Source: Pseudomonas flexibilis
GTDB taxonomy: Bacteria; Pseudomonadota; Gammaproteobacteria; Pseudomonadales; Pseudomonadaceae
Direction: 5' to 3'
Assembly (NCBI RefSeq): GCF_000802425.1
Contig: NZ_JRUD01000008.1
Location: 62,001 to 126,000, forward strand
Length of the DNA stretch: 64,000 nt
In this document: positions 1 through 8,017 of the stretch, piece by piece
How positions within the stretch are numbered: the stretch's first letter is position 1
Layout: each line of letters begins with the position of its first letter
Position numbers and translations under genes: made by a program
Notes under the pieces: model-generated
What the model saw: only the letters and a program-made list of their open reading frames with translations
Told to the model about the DNA's origin: nothing
Databases searched by the model: none

Positions 1-1040
1 ATCTTGGTTTCGGCGCTGTTCAGCTCGGCCAGGCCCGCGTACAGCGTGGTGGTCTTGCCCGAGCCGGTCGGGCCGGTGACCAGCACCAGCCCGTGGGGAC
101 GGCGCAGCAGCTGGCGGAAGCGCTCGAGCATCTCCACCGGCATGCCGGTGCCGTCCAGGCTGAACACCCCGGCGCTCTGGTCGAGCAGACGCAGCACCAC
201 CGATTCGCCGAACTGCACCGGCAGGGTCGAGACGCGCACGTCCAGGTTGCGGTTCTTTACCCGGATGTTGAAGCGGCCGTCCTGGGGCAGGCGCTTCTCG
301 GAGATGTCCAGGCCGGCGAGGATCTTCAGGCGCATGACCAGCGCCGAGGCGATGCGGGTTTCCTTGATCAGTTGCTCGTTGAGCACGCCATCGATGCGCA
401 GGCGCAGGCGCAGCACCTTGTCGTCCGGCTCGATGTGGATGTCCGAGGCCTTCATCTGCACCGCGTCCTCGAACAGCGTCTGCAGCAGGCGCACCACCGG
501 GGCGTCCTGGTTGTCCTGGCTGATGCCGCCGAAGTCGAAATCGGCTTCCTCCAGGCGCTCGTCCAGCTCGCCGGCCAGCGAGGCGATCTCGCTGCTGCGC
601 CGGTAGATGCGGTCCAGCGCGGCCAGCAGGTCGGCCTCCAGCACCACCGCCGGATGGACACGCTTGCCCAGCAGGCGCTCGGCCTCGTCCAGCGCATAGA
701 GGTTGAGCGGATCGGCCATGCCCAGCAGCAGGCCGTCGCCCTGGCGCGACAGCACGATCACCCGGAAACGCCGCGCCACCGCCTCGGGCAGGCTCTGGGT
801 CAGGGCCGGGTCGAACTTGTAGTGCGGCAGCTCGACGAACGGGATGCGCAGCTGCTCGGACAGCGCCTTGAGCAGGCGCGTCTCGCTGATGAAACCGAGG
901 TCGACCACCGCGCGGCCGAGCTTCACGCCGGTGCGCTTCTGCTCCTGCAAGGCACGCTGCAGCTGGGCGTCGTCGATCAGCCCGGCCTCGATCAGCAAAT
1001 CACCGAGCCGCACGCGGCCCTGGCGGAAATCCTGGTTCAT
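1..1040 (-). CDS. mshE: MSHA pilus assembly ATPase MshE (GspE family), 3' end outside the window
   Basis: Cytoplasmic hexameric ATPase that powers assembly of an MSHA-type (type IV) pilus. Only residues 1 to about 346 are present; the rest lies beyond the left edge. Residues 11-34 and 40-63 form two tandem 24-residue motifs starting RLG and KLG, with regularly spaced Leu and a closing Gln, separated by five residues (KRTGV). This is the MshEN layout known to bind cyclic di-GMP. Further on there is an Asp-box region (ASDIHIEPDD) and a Walker A motif (TGPTGSGKTTTL) just before the truncation. The ATG overlaps the mshL stop by four bases, so the two genes are translationally coupled. A plain type II secretion GspE is less likely given the msh neighbours. 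Confidence 0.88.
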   Translation of the reverse strand, partial: MNQDFRQGRVRLGDLLIEAGLIDDAQLQRALQEQKRTGVKLGRAVVDLGFISETRLLKALSEQLRIPFVELPHYKFDPALTQSLPEAVARRFRVIVLSRQGDGLLLGMADPLNLYALDEAERLLGKRVHPAVVLEADLLAALDRIYRRSSEIASLAGELDERLEEADFDFGGISQDNQDAPVVRLLQTLFEDAVQMKASDIHIEPDDKVLRLRLRIDGVLNEQLIKETRIASALVMRLKILAGLDISEKRLPQDGRFNIRVKNRNLDVRVSTLPVQFGESVVLRLLDQSAGVFSLDGTGMPVEMLERFRQLLRRPHGLVLVTGPTGSGKTTTLYAGLAELNSAETK

Positions 1041-2644
1041 CGCCGGCCGCTCTCGTCGAAGGAGCGCGCACTGCTCTGCAGCACCTCGTGCCAGGTCTGG
1101 TCGCCGACCACCAGCGGACGCATCAGGATGACCAGCTCGGTCTGCGTGGAGACCTTGCGCTGCTGCTTGAACAGCCAGCCGAGCCCGGGCAGGCGGCCCA
1201 ACCACGGGACCTGCGCGTCGGTGTTGTCGGCGCCGTTCTCGATCAGGCCACCAATTACCACAACCTGGCCGCTGCGCGCGCGCACGATGGAGTCGGACTG
1301 GCGGGTGGTGGACAGCGCCAACGGCAGCAGGAAGGTGTTGCTGGAGCTGCCCAGCTGGATGCTCTTGTTCTGGTCCTGAACGCGGCTGACGGTGGGTCGC
1401 ACGTGCAGGGTGACCTGCTCGCGCTCGTCGATCTGCGGCGTCACGTCCAGGGAGATGCCGGAGAAGAACGGCGTCAGGGTGATGTCCAGGTCCGGGGCGG
1501 TGCCGCCGCCGGCCAGGGTGGTGGTGGTGGTGGACACGTCGGTGACGAAGAACTCGTCGGTGCCGACCTTGATCACCGCCTTCTGGTTGTTCAGCGTGGA
1601 GATGCGCGGGCTGGACAGCACGCGCACGTCGCCCTGGGTTTCCAGCAACTGCAGGATGCCGTCGAAATCACCGACGCTCAGCGCCGCGCTGAACACCCCG
1701 CCGATGCCCTGGGCGCCGGCCAGCTCGGCACCGGCCAGGGCCACACCGAAGCGGCTGTTGCGCTCGCGGCCCAGGTCGCTCCAGCGGATGCCGGCCTGGA
1801 ATTCGTCGGTCAGGCTGACTTCGAGGATCTTGGTTTCCAGGATCACCTGGCGCTGCAGGTTGCGCTGCGCCTTGTCGAGGAAGTCGGCCACGCTCTGCTG
1901 GTCGGCGCTGGAGGCGCGCACCACCAGCAGGCCGGCCTGCGGGTTGACCACCACGCTGTTGCCTTCCTCGATACCGATGATCATCGCCACCACGGCCTGC
2001 ACTTCCTTCCAGAAGTCGGCGTTGCTGCTGGTCAGCAGGTGGCTGGCGCTCACCGTACTGGCGGTGCTGCTCGTGGTGGTGCCGGCGGCGCCGGCGCCGA
2101 TGCTGTCGCTGGTGGTCACCTGGCCGGAGCTGACCCGGGTGTCGCTCATGCCCTGGCGCTGCACGTTCAGGTAGTTGAGGTCGTAGGTACGGGTGATCGC
2201 CTGGTTGGGCTGGATCTGGTAGCCGTAACTGGTGCGCCGGAAGTCGTAGCCATAGCCGTCGCGCACCGCGGCCAGCACTTCCGGCAGGGTGACCTGGCGC
2301 AGGCTGAGGGTGATCTCGCCGCTGACCTGCGGCGGCACCAGGATGTTCTGCCCGGCGCTGTCCATCAGGCTGAGAAAGAAGGCGCGCGCCGGCATGTCGC
2401 TGACCAGCACGTCGAAACGCGGCGCAGCGGCGCTCGGCGCAGCGGGCATGGGCGGTTCGACCGGGGCGCCGCGCGTGGCCGGCAGCGGTGCCTGCAGGGC
2501 GGCCTGGCTGTGGGCGAGGCTGTCCTGGAAGGACCGGGCGGTCTCGTCGGCCAGGCGCCGTTCACCGTCCGGGAAGGATTGGCAGGCACTGATCAGGACG
2601 AACAGGCCGAGCAGGCCGAAGCGCGGGGCAAAGGAAAAGATCAT
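1037..2644 (-). CDS. mshL: MSHA biogenesis secretin MshL
   Basis: Outer-membrane secretin through which the MSHA pilus would be extruded; 535 aa, a normal length. The N-terminus is a lipoprotein signal ending ISAC, with Cys21 as the lipidated residue. An STN-like short domain follows at about 75-140 (ILVPPQVSGEITLSL), then a Ser/Thr-rich stretch, an N-domain (VVVNPQAGLLVVRA), and a beta-barrel domain ending in the secretin signature VPWLGRLPGLGWLF. It overlaps mshK upstream and mshE downstream by four bases each. In Vibrio msh loci mshM and mshN normally lie between mshL and mshE; here they are absent. Confidence 0.9.
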   Translation of the reverse strand: MIFSFAPRFGLLGLFVLISACQSFPDGERRLADETARSFQDSLAHSQAALQAPLPATRGAPVEPPMPAAPSAAAPRFDVLVSDMPARAFFLSLMDSAGQNILVPPQVSGEITLSLRQVTLPEVLAAVRDGYGYDFRRTSYGYQIQPNQAITRTYDLNYLNVQRQGMSDTRVSSGQVTTSDSIGAGAAGTTTSSTASTVSASHLLTSSNADFWKEVQAVVAMIIGIEEGNSVVVNPQAGLLVVRASSADQQSVADFLDKAQRNLQRQVILETKILEVSLTDEFQAGIRWSDLGRERNSRFGVALAGAELAGAQGIGGVFSAALSVGDFDGILQLLETQGDVRVLSSPRISTLNNQKAVIKVGTDEFFVTDVSTTTTTLAGGGTAPDLDITLTPFFSGISLDVTPQIDEREQVTLHVRPTVSRVQDQNKSIQLGSSSNTFLLPLALSTTRQSDSIVRARSGQVVVIGGLIENGADNTDAQVPWLGRLPGLGWLFKQQRKVSTQTELVILMRPLVVGDQTWHEVLQSSARSFDESGRR

Positions 2645-2985
2645 GGCGTGTTTCGGCTCGGAGTCAGAAGGGGAGAAACCAGTTGCAGGGTGCTGCGCCG
2701 CCCCTGGCGCTCGACGCTCACCGAGCGCGCGCCGATGGCCAGCACGCGGGCACCGTCGACGCGATCACCGACTCGCAGGGTCTGGCCGTTGATCACCGCG
2801 CGCGCACTATCGGCGGTGCGCAGGATGGCCTGCAGGCGCAGCGGTTCGAGAATCGGCGCGGGCTGGTTGGCAGCGGCCGGCAACGCCTGGCGCGGCGGCA
2901 GGGTCGGGTCGGCGGCGAACAGGGGAATGCTCATTAGCGACAGGGCGAGGGACAGGCAGGACCTAAACACCGAGCCACCCCGCAT
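2641..2985 (-). CDS. mshK: MSHA biogenesis protein MshK (PilP-like)
   Basis: Small periplasmic protein of 114 aa, expected to link the inner-membrane MshI/MshJ subcomplex to the MshL secretin, as PilP does in type IV pili. The start MRGGSVFRSCLSL gives a signal peptide ending LFAADP. An upstream in-frame Met would lie inside mshJ and destroy that signal. The rest is a short Pro/Ala-rich segment and a PilP/GspC-like beta domain (AVINGQTLRVGDRVDGARVL). The start lies inside the mshJ 3' end (23-base overlap) and the stop overlaps the mshL start. Identity rests mostly on position and domain shape, because MshK proteins are poorly conserved. Confidence 0.78.
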   Translation of the reverse strand: MRGGSVFRSCLSLALSLMSIPLFAADPTLPPRQALPAAANQPAPILEPLRLQAILRTADSARAVINGQTLRVGDRVDGARVLAIGARSVSVERQGRRSTLQLVSPLLTPSRNTP

Positions 2986-3604
2986 GTCGGCTGAGGGTAT
3001 AGAGCTCCAGGCGGATGCTCGCCTTGCCCGGCCCGGCTTCGCCGACCCGGTAGTCCAGGCTGTTCCAGTGCAGTTGCCAGCCACTGGCCTGCACGGCTTG
3101 CAGGTAGGCGAGCAGGTCGAAGTAGCCGCCTTCCAGGGTCAGGCGCAGGCCGTGGCGATAGAGCACCGAGGGGGCCTGTTGCGCATCCGGCAGGCTGAGC
3201 GGGGCGCTGAAACTCTGCAGCTCCACCAGACGCAGGCCGGATTGGCGACGCAGCAGGTCTTCCAGCAACTTCTGCATGTCGGTGGGCGAGATCAGCCGGG
3301 CCGTGCCGCTGTCGATCCCGGCGAAGATCGCCTCGCGTCGGGCCTCGGCCTCGCCGATGGCCTGGCGATAGCGGGGGTTGGGGTCGGCGGCCAGGCGTTC
3401 ATCCAGCTGGCGCATGGCCGCCTGCGCCGCCGCAATGCCCTGCTCCACCTGGCGCAGGCGTTGCTCCTGGGCAACCGTACGCGCCGCCAGGGGCGCGGCC
3501 AGCCACTGCACGTACAGCAGACCAACCAGCGCCAGGCCGACCAGATACATCAGCCACTGCTCACGCGGCGCCCGCTGGCGCCAGAACTGCACGAGGCTAT
3601 TCAT
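2963..3604 (-). CDS. mshJ: MSHA biogenesis protein MshJ (PilO/GspM-like)
   Basis: Bitopic inner-membrane assembly protein of 213 aa. A cytoplasmic N-terminus (MNSLVQFWRQRAPREQW) is followed by one membrane helix (LMYLVGLALVGLLYVQWLA). A periplasmic coiled coil rich in Glu, Gln and Arg comes next (about 45-110), then a ferredoxin-like domain containing LTLEGGYFDLLAYLQAVQ. This is the PilO/GspM fold plan, acting with the PilN-like protein and MshI as a platform beneath the secretin. It overlaps the upstream PilN-like gene by eight bases. The start at MNSLV is chosen because upstream residues belong to the overlapping reading frame. Confidence 0.82.
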   Translation of the reverse strand: MNSLVQFWRQRAPREQWLMYLVGLALVGLLYVQWLAAPLAARTVAQEQRLRQVEQGIAAAQAAMRQLDERLAADPNPRYRQAIGEAEARREAIFAGIDSGTARLISPTDMQKLLEDLLRRQSGLRLVELQSFSAPLSLPDAQQAPSVLYRHGLRLTLEGGYFDLLAYLQAVQASGWQLHWNSLDYRVGEAGPGKASIRLELYTLSRHAGWLGV

Positions 3605-4199
3605 CGCCCGGCTCCTGCTCGACCTGCGAAGCCAGGCTGAAGCGCAGCAGACCGCTGTCTTCACGCTGCACCTGCAGTTGGGCGAACTCACGGCCCTGCA
3701 ACGCGGGGCTGCCACTCAGGCTGGCCAGGTAGCGCGGCACCTGGGTCTGCTCCTGCGCCAGGCCTTCCAGACGCAGCAGCTGTCCGCCTTCCCGCATGCG
3801 GATACGGGTCAGCCACAGCCCCTGGATGTGCCGGTCGGCCAGCCCGGCCAGAAGCGGCGCGAAGCCCGCGCGATGCTGGGCTTCCAGGGACAACAGGTGG
3901 TCCACCAGCTGCTGGAGGCGCTGGTTGCCGGATTGCAACTCGGCCAGCCGCTCGCTCAGCCCGCTGTCCAGTTGCGGCTCGCGGAAGCTGGCCTGGCGGT
4001 TGAGCAGCTCGGCTTCCACGGCACGGGACTGCTGCTCGGCGCGCGCCAGGGCCTGGCTGCCGAGGTGGCTGCGCCACAGCGTCCAGCCGCCATGCAACAG
4101 CAGCAGACACGCCAGCACGGCAAGGCCCAGCAGCATCTGCCGGGGGCGCGGACCCGACGACTGGGGCGTTTCCGGCTGGTAGAGGTTGATGTTCTGCAT
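3597..4199 (-). CDS. PilN-domain protein of the MSHA cluster (MshI2-like)
   Basis: A 200-aa bitopic inner-membrane protein of the PilN/GspL-C type. The opening MQNINLYQPE is typical: PilN proteins begin with an xxINLY motif that docks into the PilM/MshI groove. One membrane helix follows (MLLGLAVLACLLLLHGGW), then a periplasmic coiled coil (about 60-125) and a PilN-like ferredoxin domain. The stop codon overlaps mshJ, and the ATG shares one base with the mshI stop, so mshI, this gene and mshJ form a tightly packed PilM-PilN-PilO-like trio. Databases may name it MshI2 or simply PilN-domain protein. Confidence 0.82.
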   Translation of the reverse strand: MQNINLYQPETPQSSGPRPRQMLLGLAVLACLLLLHGGWTLWRSHLGSQALARAEQQSRAVEAELLNRQASFREPQLDSGLSERLAELQSGNQRLQQLVDHLLSLEAQHRAGFAPLLAGLADRHIQGLWLTRIRMREGGQLLRLEGLAQEQTQVPRYLASLSGSPALQGREFAQLQVQREDSGLLRFSLASQVEQEPGDE

Positions 4200-5116
4200 C
4201 AGGCGGCATCCTGGCGCAGCGCCGCGCCGATGGCGCCCAGGCATTGCACCTGCTGCAGTTCGGCCAGCTCGGCGGCCGGCTGCCCAGGGAACAGCTCACG
4301 CAGATCGACCACCTGCAGCGGCGTGGCCAGCCCGTAGGTCAGCTCTGTGCGAGCCTCGGCGGCCTTGTGCTTCATGGGCAGCAGCAGGATGCGGTTGAGC
4401 CGGCCGGCGCCGATCTGGCTTTCGAAGTAATCCAGGCTGCGCTGGATCTCCAGGGTCATGTTGGCCAGGTCGTCGACCCCGCCCCGCGCGCCCTGCTCCA
4501 GGCGTCGCGCCATGTACAGGTCGGCGCCCTTCTGGATGCAGATCATGCTTTCCGTGGTGCGCAGGCGCAGCACGGCGATGTTAAGGTCCGGCGCCCCGGC
4601 CAGCAGGCCAAGGTTGCGGTAGGCCATTTCCGAGATGTCGATGCTGGTCAGTCGCAGGCCGCTGCCACGCAGCCAGGCGGCGTACTGGTTCATCTGCGCC
4701 TTGCCCAGTACGGCGCAATAGGCCATGCGCATGCGCCCGCGATAGGCATCGGCCGGCAGCGCGAAGCAATCCAGCACGACCTGGTCCAGCGGCTCGCCGA
4801 GCATGTCCTTGACGCGCCAGCGCATGGCGTCGCGCAGCTCATCGGCGGGAACTTCGGGGGCTTCGAGGAGGAAGGTACGGTAATCGGCGGAGTGCAGCAC
4901 CAGGTTGGCGGGCAGGCCGGACAGGCCGAGCTCATCGACCAGCGCCTTGAGCACGGCGGCACGCTCGGGCAGTTCGGCTTCGCGATACACGCAATGCAGC
5001 AGTTCAGGTGCCTGGCCTGCACGCCTGCGCACCTGCGCAAGCGCAATGCCCTGATGACTGAATTCCAGGCCCACCAGTCCGTCTGGCAGGGGCTTCGTCC
5101 TTTTCAACCACGCCAC
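4199..5116 (-). CDS. mshI: MSHA biogenesis protein MshI (PilM-like)
   Basis: A 305-aa cytoplasmic actin-fold protein of the PilM family, the cytosolic partner of the PilN-like protein encoded next. No signal peptide or membrane helix is present. Features include the opening VGLEFSHQGIALAQVRR (ATPase-like first beta hairpin), DAMRWRVKDMLGEPLDQVVLD in the middle, and a C-terminal segment with ELTYGLATPLQVVDLRELF. It is first in the minus-strand msh cluster. The start codon is GTG, with only a weak AGG-type ribosome site ahead of it. The gene is preceded by a 0.6 kb gene-free stretch that must hold its promoter. Confidence 0.85.
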   Translation of the reverse strand: MAWLKRTKPLPDGLVGLEFSHQGIALAQVRRRAGQAPELLHCVYREAELPERAAVLKALVDELGLSGLPANLVLHSADYRTFLLEAPEVPADELRDAMRWRVKDMLGEPLDQVVLDCFALPADAYRGRMRMAYCAVLGKAQMNQYAAWLRGSGLRLTSIDISEMAYRNLGLLAGAPDLNIAVLRLRTTESMICIQKGADLYMARRLEQGARGGVDDLANMTLEIQRSLDYFESQIGAGRLNRILLLPMKHKAAEARTELTYGLATPLQVVDLRELFPGQPAAELAELQQVQCLGAIGAALRQDAA

Positions 5117-5709
5117 TGAGGCTACCTGTCAAAGACCGTTTCGCACCACGCCTTCCTGCGCGTGCTGCGAGCGACTACTGCTGACGATGCGGCCTGCCAA
5201 CCTTGCGACCGAAAAAGGGCCACTACACAGCGAACCGGGCCTGGTTTTCGCCATTGGTGCCTGCCCTGACCGGCAACACCGACAACAAACGCGTCTGGAA
5301 CGGGGTTTCCAGCCGTCCAACGCAGACCTCGAACTGTGAAGCGGCGCACATTTTCGTTCAGCGCCGGTTATTTGTCGATAGCTCGAAAACAGAGGAAAAG
5401 TGTCAATTTGCTATCTCATAGCCATTAGCGATGAGCAAATTTCCTTTTACATCAAGGGGTTATGGCGAGTTGACACCTTTGAACGGTCAGGCTGCCCGCC
5501 AGGTTGGCTATCGGAAGAAAAAAGTCGACAGGTTCAAATCTGGAAAACCGAGGGCAGCTCGCGATGCAAATGTTCTCGGTACTGGGGCAGTTGCCGTGCA
5601 ACCCCGCATGGCGAACAACGGGCGAGGATCGTCCAGAGATGAGCCACGCTGGCCATGACGGTGCCCGTTGATCCAGTGGCCGGCTTTCGACACCTGGGTT
5701 CCGGAAAGC
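5117..5709. other. Gene-free region upstream of the msh cluster
   Basis: No convincing gene lies here. Short open frames exist on both strands but lack ribosome sites and show no domain. The part around 5340-5530 is visibly more AT-rich than the flanks. On the minus strand a TTGACA hexamer (complement of 5401-5406) is followed at 17-18 bases by a poor -10, so it is only a weak candidate promoter for mshI. An imperfect dyad with TTGCT/AGCAA ends spans 5408-5438. The stretch separates the msh genes from tRNA-Ser. Confidence 0.5.
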
Positions 5710-5743
5710 AAAAACCCCTGAAATTCGCTAGGAAAATCAGGGG
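5710..5743 (-). terminator. Rho-independent terminator of tRNA-Ser
   Basis: On the minus strand CCCCTGA and TCAGGGG (5715-5743) form a stem around a 15-base loop and are followed by five U residues. It lies 15 bases past the 3' end of tRNA-Ser, in the correct orientation. Confidence 0.8.
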
Positions 5744-5758
5744 CTCAGGCTTGATGTA

Positions 5759-5848
5759 TGGCGGGGAGATAGGGATTTGAACCCTAGGTGCCCGTGAGGA
5801 CACAACGGATTTCGAATCCGTCCCGTTCGACCACTCCGGCATCTCCCC
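5759..5848 (-). tRNA. tRNA-Ser (anticodon CGA)
   Basis: Ninety bases including an encoded CCA end. The acceptor arms GGGGAGA and TCTCCCC pair perfectly. The anticodon loop TTCGAAA, on a five-base stem, gives anticodon CGA, which reads UCG. A long variable arm (GTGTCCTCACGGGCAC) and the T arm GGTTCAAATCC are typical of class II serine tRNAs. It has its own promoter and terminator. A tRNA-Ser next to purC is also found in P. aeruginosa, but there the other neighbour is not an msh cluster. Confidence 0.96.
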
Positions 5849-5862
5849 AGAGGTCGGCGCGC

Positions 5863-5891
5863 ATCATACCAGCTGCGGCGCATTTGTCTAA
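5863..5891 (-). promoter_or_regulatory. Sigma-70 promoter of tRNA-Ser
   Basis: On the minus strand TTAGAC (-35) and TATGAT (-10) are separated by 17 bases, followed by a GC-rich GCGCGCC discriminator typical of stringently controlled stable-RNA promoters. The -10 ends 14 bases before the tRNA. Confidence 0.75.
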
Positions 5892-5948
5892 CCCCCGACG
5901 CAAGTTTTTCGCTCGCATTTCAAGCGCTTGCACTGCGCCGGGAAAGGT

Positions 5949-6824
5949 TCAGTCCTCGCCGGTCAGGCGGGTCAGCGCTTCGCGGTACTTGTCGGCGGTC
6001 TTCTGGCAGACCTCGGCGGGAACCTTGGGCGCCGGCGGCTGCTTGTTCCAACCGGTGGATTCCAGCCAGTCGCGCACGAACTGCTTGTCGAAGCTCGGCG
6101 GGTTGCTGCCTTCGGCGTAGCTGTCGGCCGGCCAGAAGCGGCTGGAATCCGGGGTCAGCGCCTCGTCCATCAGGGTCAGGGTGCCATCTTCGTCCAGGCC
6201 GAACTCGAACTTGGTGTCGGCGATGATGATGCCGCGGGTGGCGGCGTAATCGACGGCGGCGCTGTACAGGGCGATGGCGGTGTCGCGCACCTTGGTGGCC
6301 AACTCGGCGCCAATGATCTCCTCGCAGCGCGCGAAGGAGATGTTCTCGTCATGGTCGCCCACGGCTGCCTTGGTGGACGGGGTGAAGATCGGCTGCGGCA
6401 GCTTGGCGGCCTCCTTCAAGCCGGCCGGCAGCGGAATGCCGCAGACGGTGCCGCTCTTCTGATATTCCTTCCAGCCCGAGCCCACCAGGTAACCGCGCAC
6501 GATGGCCTCCACCGGTACCGGTTTGAGGCGCTTGGCCACCACGGCGCGACCTTCCACCAGCGGCAGCTCGGCAGCCGGCACCACGTCCTCGACCTTGTCG
6601 CCGGTGAAGTGGTTGGGCACCAGGCCCTTGAGCTTGTCGAACCAGAAGTTGGAGATGGCGGTGAGGATCTTGCCCTTCTCCGGGATCGGCTCCTCAAGGA
6701 TCACGTCGAACGCCGACAGGCGATCACTGGCGACCATCAGCATGCGCTTGTCGTCGATCTCGTACAGGTCGCGGACTTTGCCGGAGTAGAGTTTCTTCAG
6801 GCTCAGGGCGGTGGGTGTGCTCAT
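5949..6824 (-). CDS. purC: Phosphoribosylaminoimidazole-succinocarboxamide synthase, long (ADE1/Neisseria-like) form
   Basis: SAICAR synthetase joins aspartate to CAIR using ATP in de novo purine synthesis. The protein is 291 aa from [21 protein letters not shown]. Family motifs are clear: [11 protein letters not shown] near the N-terminus, [15 protein letters not shown] (signature 1), [10 protein letters not shown], and [16 protein letters not shown] (signature 2). This is the long form known from yeast ADE1 and betaproteobacteria such as Neisseria; the enzyme usual in Pseudomonas and E. coli is about 236 aa and differs in sequence. It nevertheless sits at the normal purC position between bamC and tRNA-Ser. 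The ribosome site is weak, and a terminator-like hairpin ends 26 bases upstream. An alternative ATG lies at 6845, also without a good ribosome site. Confidence 0.95.
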   Translation of the reverse strand: MSTPTALSLKKLYSGKVRDLYEIDDKRMLMVASDRLSAFDVILEEPIPEKGKILTAISNFWFDKLKGLVPNHFTGDKVEDVVPAAELPLVEGRAVVAKRLKPVPVEAIVRGYLVGSGWKEYQKSGTVCGIPLPAGLKEAAKLPQPIFTPSTKAAVGDHDENISFARCEEIIGAELATKVRDTAIALYSAAVDYAATRGIIIADTKFEFGLDEDGTLTLMDEALTPDSSRFWPADSYAEGSNPPSFDKQFVRDWLESTGWNKQPPAPKVPAEVCQKTADKYREALTRLTGED

Positions 6825-6850
6825 GTCGAAAAAGGTCCGCATCATCGGAA

Positions 6851-6887
6851 AGAAAACAGGCGAAACCGCGCTGCGGGGTTTCGCCTG
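6851..6887 (-). terminator. Terminator-like hairpin between bamC and purC
   Basis: Perfect 11-base arms (CAGGCGAAACC at 6857-6867 and its complement at 6877-6887) with a nine-base loop, followed on the minus strand by TTTTCTTT. It should stop bamC transcripts, or act as an attenuator in front of purC, whose ATG is only 26 bases past the U tract. Confidence 0.75.
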
Positions 6888-6910
6888 GGGTTCGAGCTGA
6901 AACGCGGGTT

Positions 6911-7996
6911 TCAGTTCAGATTGCTTTGGATCTGCCCCAGCACGCGCTGGGCGATGTCCTTGGGTGCCAGGGTATCGGCATCCTGCTCCAGCGAGACCTG
7001 CACGCCATTGCCCAGTCGGGTCAGGCGCACCTGGTAACGCTCGCCGGCGGCTTCGTCACTGCCGAACAGGCGACCAAAGAAGCCGGGCTTCTCGCCGGGC
7101 TTGCGCGCATCGCCGGACAGGTTCAGGTAATACAGGCCCAGGCTGCGGTTGAGGTCGTCGATGCGCAGGTCGGCGCGCTCCAGGGCGCGGCCGATGCTCG
7201 ACCAGCTGCGGTCGAAATCGGCCTCGACGTTCAGTACCGGATTGCCGCTGCCATCCTCGCCGGCGGTGACCCGCACGCGGCTATCGGCGCTGCGCGCGGC
7301 CAGGGACACCGAACCGCCCTGCCCCGCGCCACGCTCCAGGCCGGCCAGTAGCTCGTCGAGCAGCGCGCTGTCCAGCGCCTGGTTGGCCGAGCGGCTGGGG
7401 AAGCTCAGGTTGGCCGTACTGTCCGCCGGGCGTTCCACGGCAGCCAGGAAGATCTCGCTGGTGTTGCGCTGCACGCCCGGCTCGATGCGCACCCGCACCC
7501 GCACCTGGGCATCGGGAGCGGCGACCGTCACGCGGCCCCCCAGGCGGCGGCTCAGCTCCGGCGACAGGCGATCGTAACGCTGCCAGGCGGTGATGAACTC
7601 GCCGGTCTGTGGCCGCTCTTCGGCAATCGCCAGGCCGTTGCGCTCGAAATACTGACGGGCCAGCGGCCAGACTTCCGCCGGCGGGCGCAGCGCCAGCAGC
7701 CAGCGCGCATCACCGCTCTTCTGCAGGCTGAACTCGCCGCTGTCCGGACCAGCGGCCAGGGCTTGCGGGCGCGGCGTCTCGAACTCGTCGTCGCGCGCGG
7801 CCAGCGACGGAATCTGGGTCGGAATCGGCAGCAGAGGATCCAGGTGCTTGGCCTGGACGCCCTCAGGCAAACGCATCGGCGCGGTCTGTTGCGCCTGCAG
7901 GTAATCGCTGCCGCGATCGCGGAAGCCCAGCCAGCTGCAACCGCCAGTGCCGGTGATGATCAGGGCGAGTGCGGTGAGTCCGGCCAGTCGCTTCAT
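6911..7996 (-). CDS. bamC: Outer membrane assembly lipoprotein BamC (NlpB)
   Basis: Accessory lipoprotein of the BAM complex that inserts beta-barrel proteins into the outer membrane; 361 aa. The signal peptide ends in a lipobox, TGTGGC, with Cys20. The next roughly 75 residues are an extended, low-structure lasso region like that which binds BamD. Two helix-grip domains follow, at about 95-200 ([19 protein letters not shown]) and 230-355. The ribosome site AAGGAAG precedes the ATG. It is 21 bases downstream of dapA, the conserved Pseudomonas dapA-bamC operon, and is followed by a terminator-like hairpin. Confidence 0.9.
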   Translation of the reverse strand: MKRLAGLTALALIITGTGGCSWLGFRDRGSDYLQAQQTAPMRLPEGVQAKHLDPLLPIPTQIPSLAARDDEFETPRPQALAAGPDSGEFSLQKSGDARWLLALRPPAEVWPLARQYFERNGLAIAEERPQTGEFITAWQRYDRLSPELSRRLGGRVTVAAPDAQVRVRVRIEPGVQRNTSEIFLAAVERPADSTANLSFPSRSANQALDSALLDELLAGLERGAGQGGSVSLAARSADSRVRVTAGEDGSGNPVLNVEADFDRSWSSIGRALERADLRIDDLNRSLGLYYLNLSGDARKPGEKPGFFGRLFGSDEAAGERYQVRLTRLGNGVQVSLEQDADTLAPKDIAQRVLGQIQSNLN

Positions 7997-8017
7997 GCGT
8001 TTCGCTTCCTTGGTCTG

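Noticed and set aside
1088-3640. Very long plus-strand open frame opposite mshL, mshK and mshJ
   Set aside because: Composition follows the codon bias of the minus-strand genes; no domain, no ribosome site, and the opposite strand encodes clear msh proteins.
5130-5145. TTTGACA just before mshI as a -35 box
   Set aside because: It lies about 20 bases before the start codon, leaving no room for a -10 and leader.
5530-5548. GGTTCAAATCT resembling a tRNA T arm, possible attachment-site remnant of tRNA-Ser
   Set aside because: Only about 11 bases match, on the opposite strand from the tRNA, and the acceptor end is not repeated.
5203-5658. Two small plus-strand open frames upstream of the msh cluster
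   Set aside because: No ribosome sites, no recognisable domains and irregular composition.
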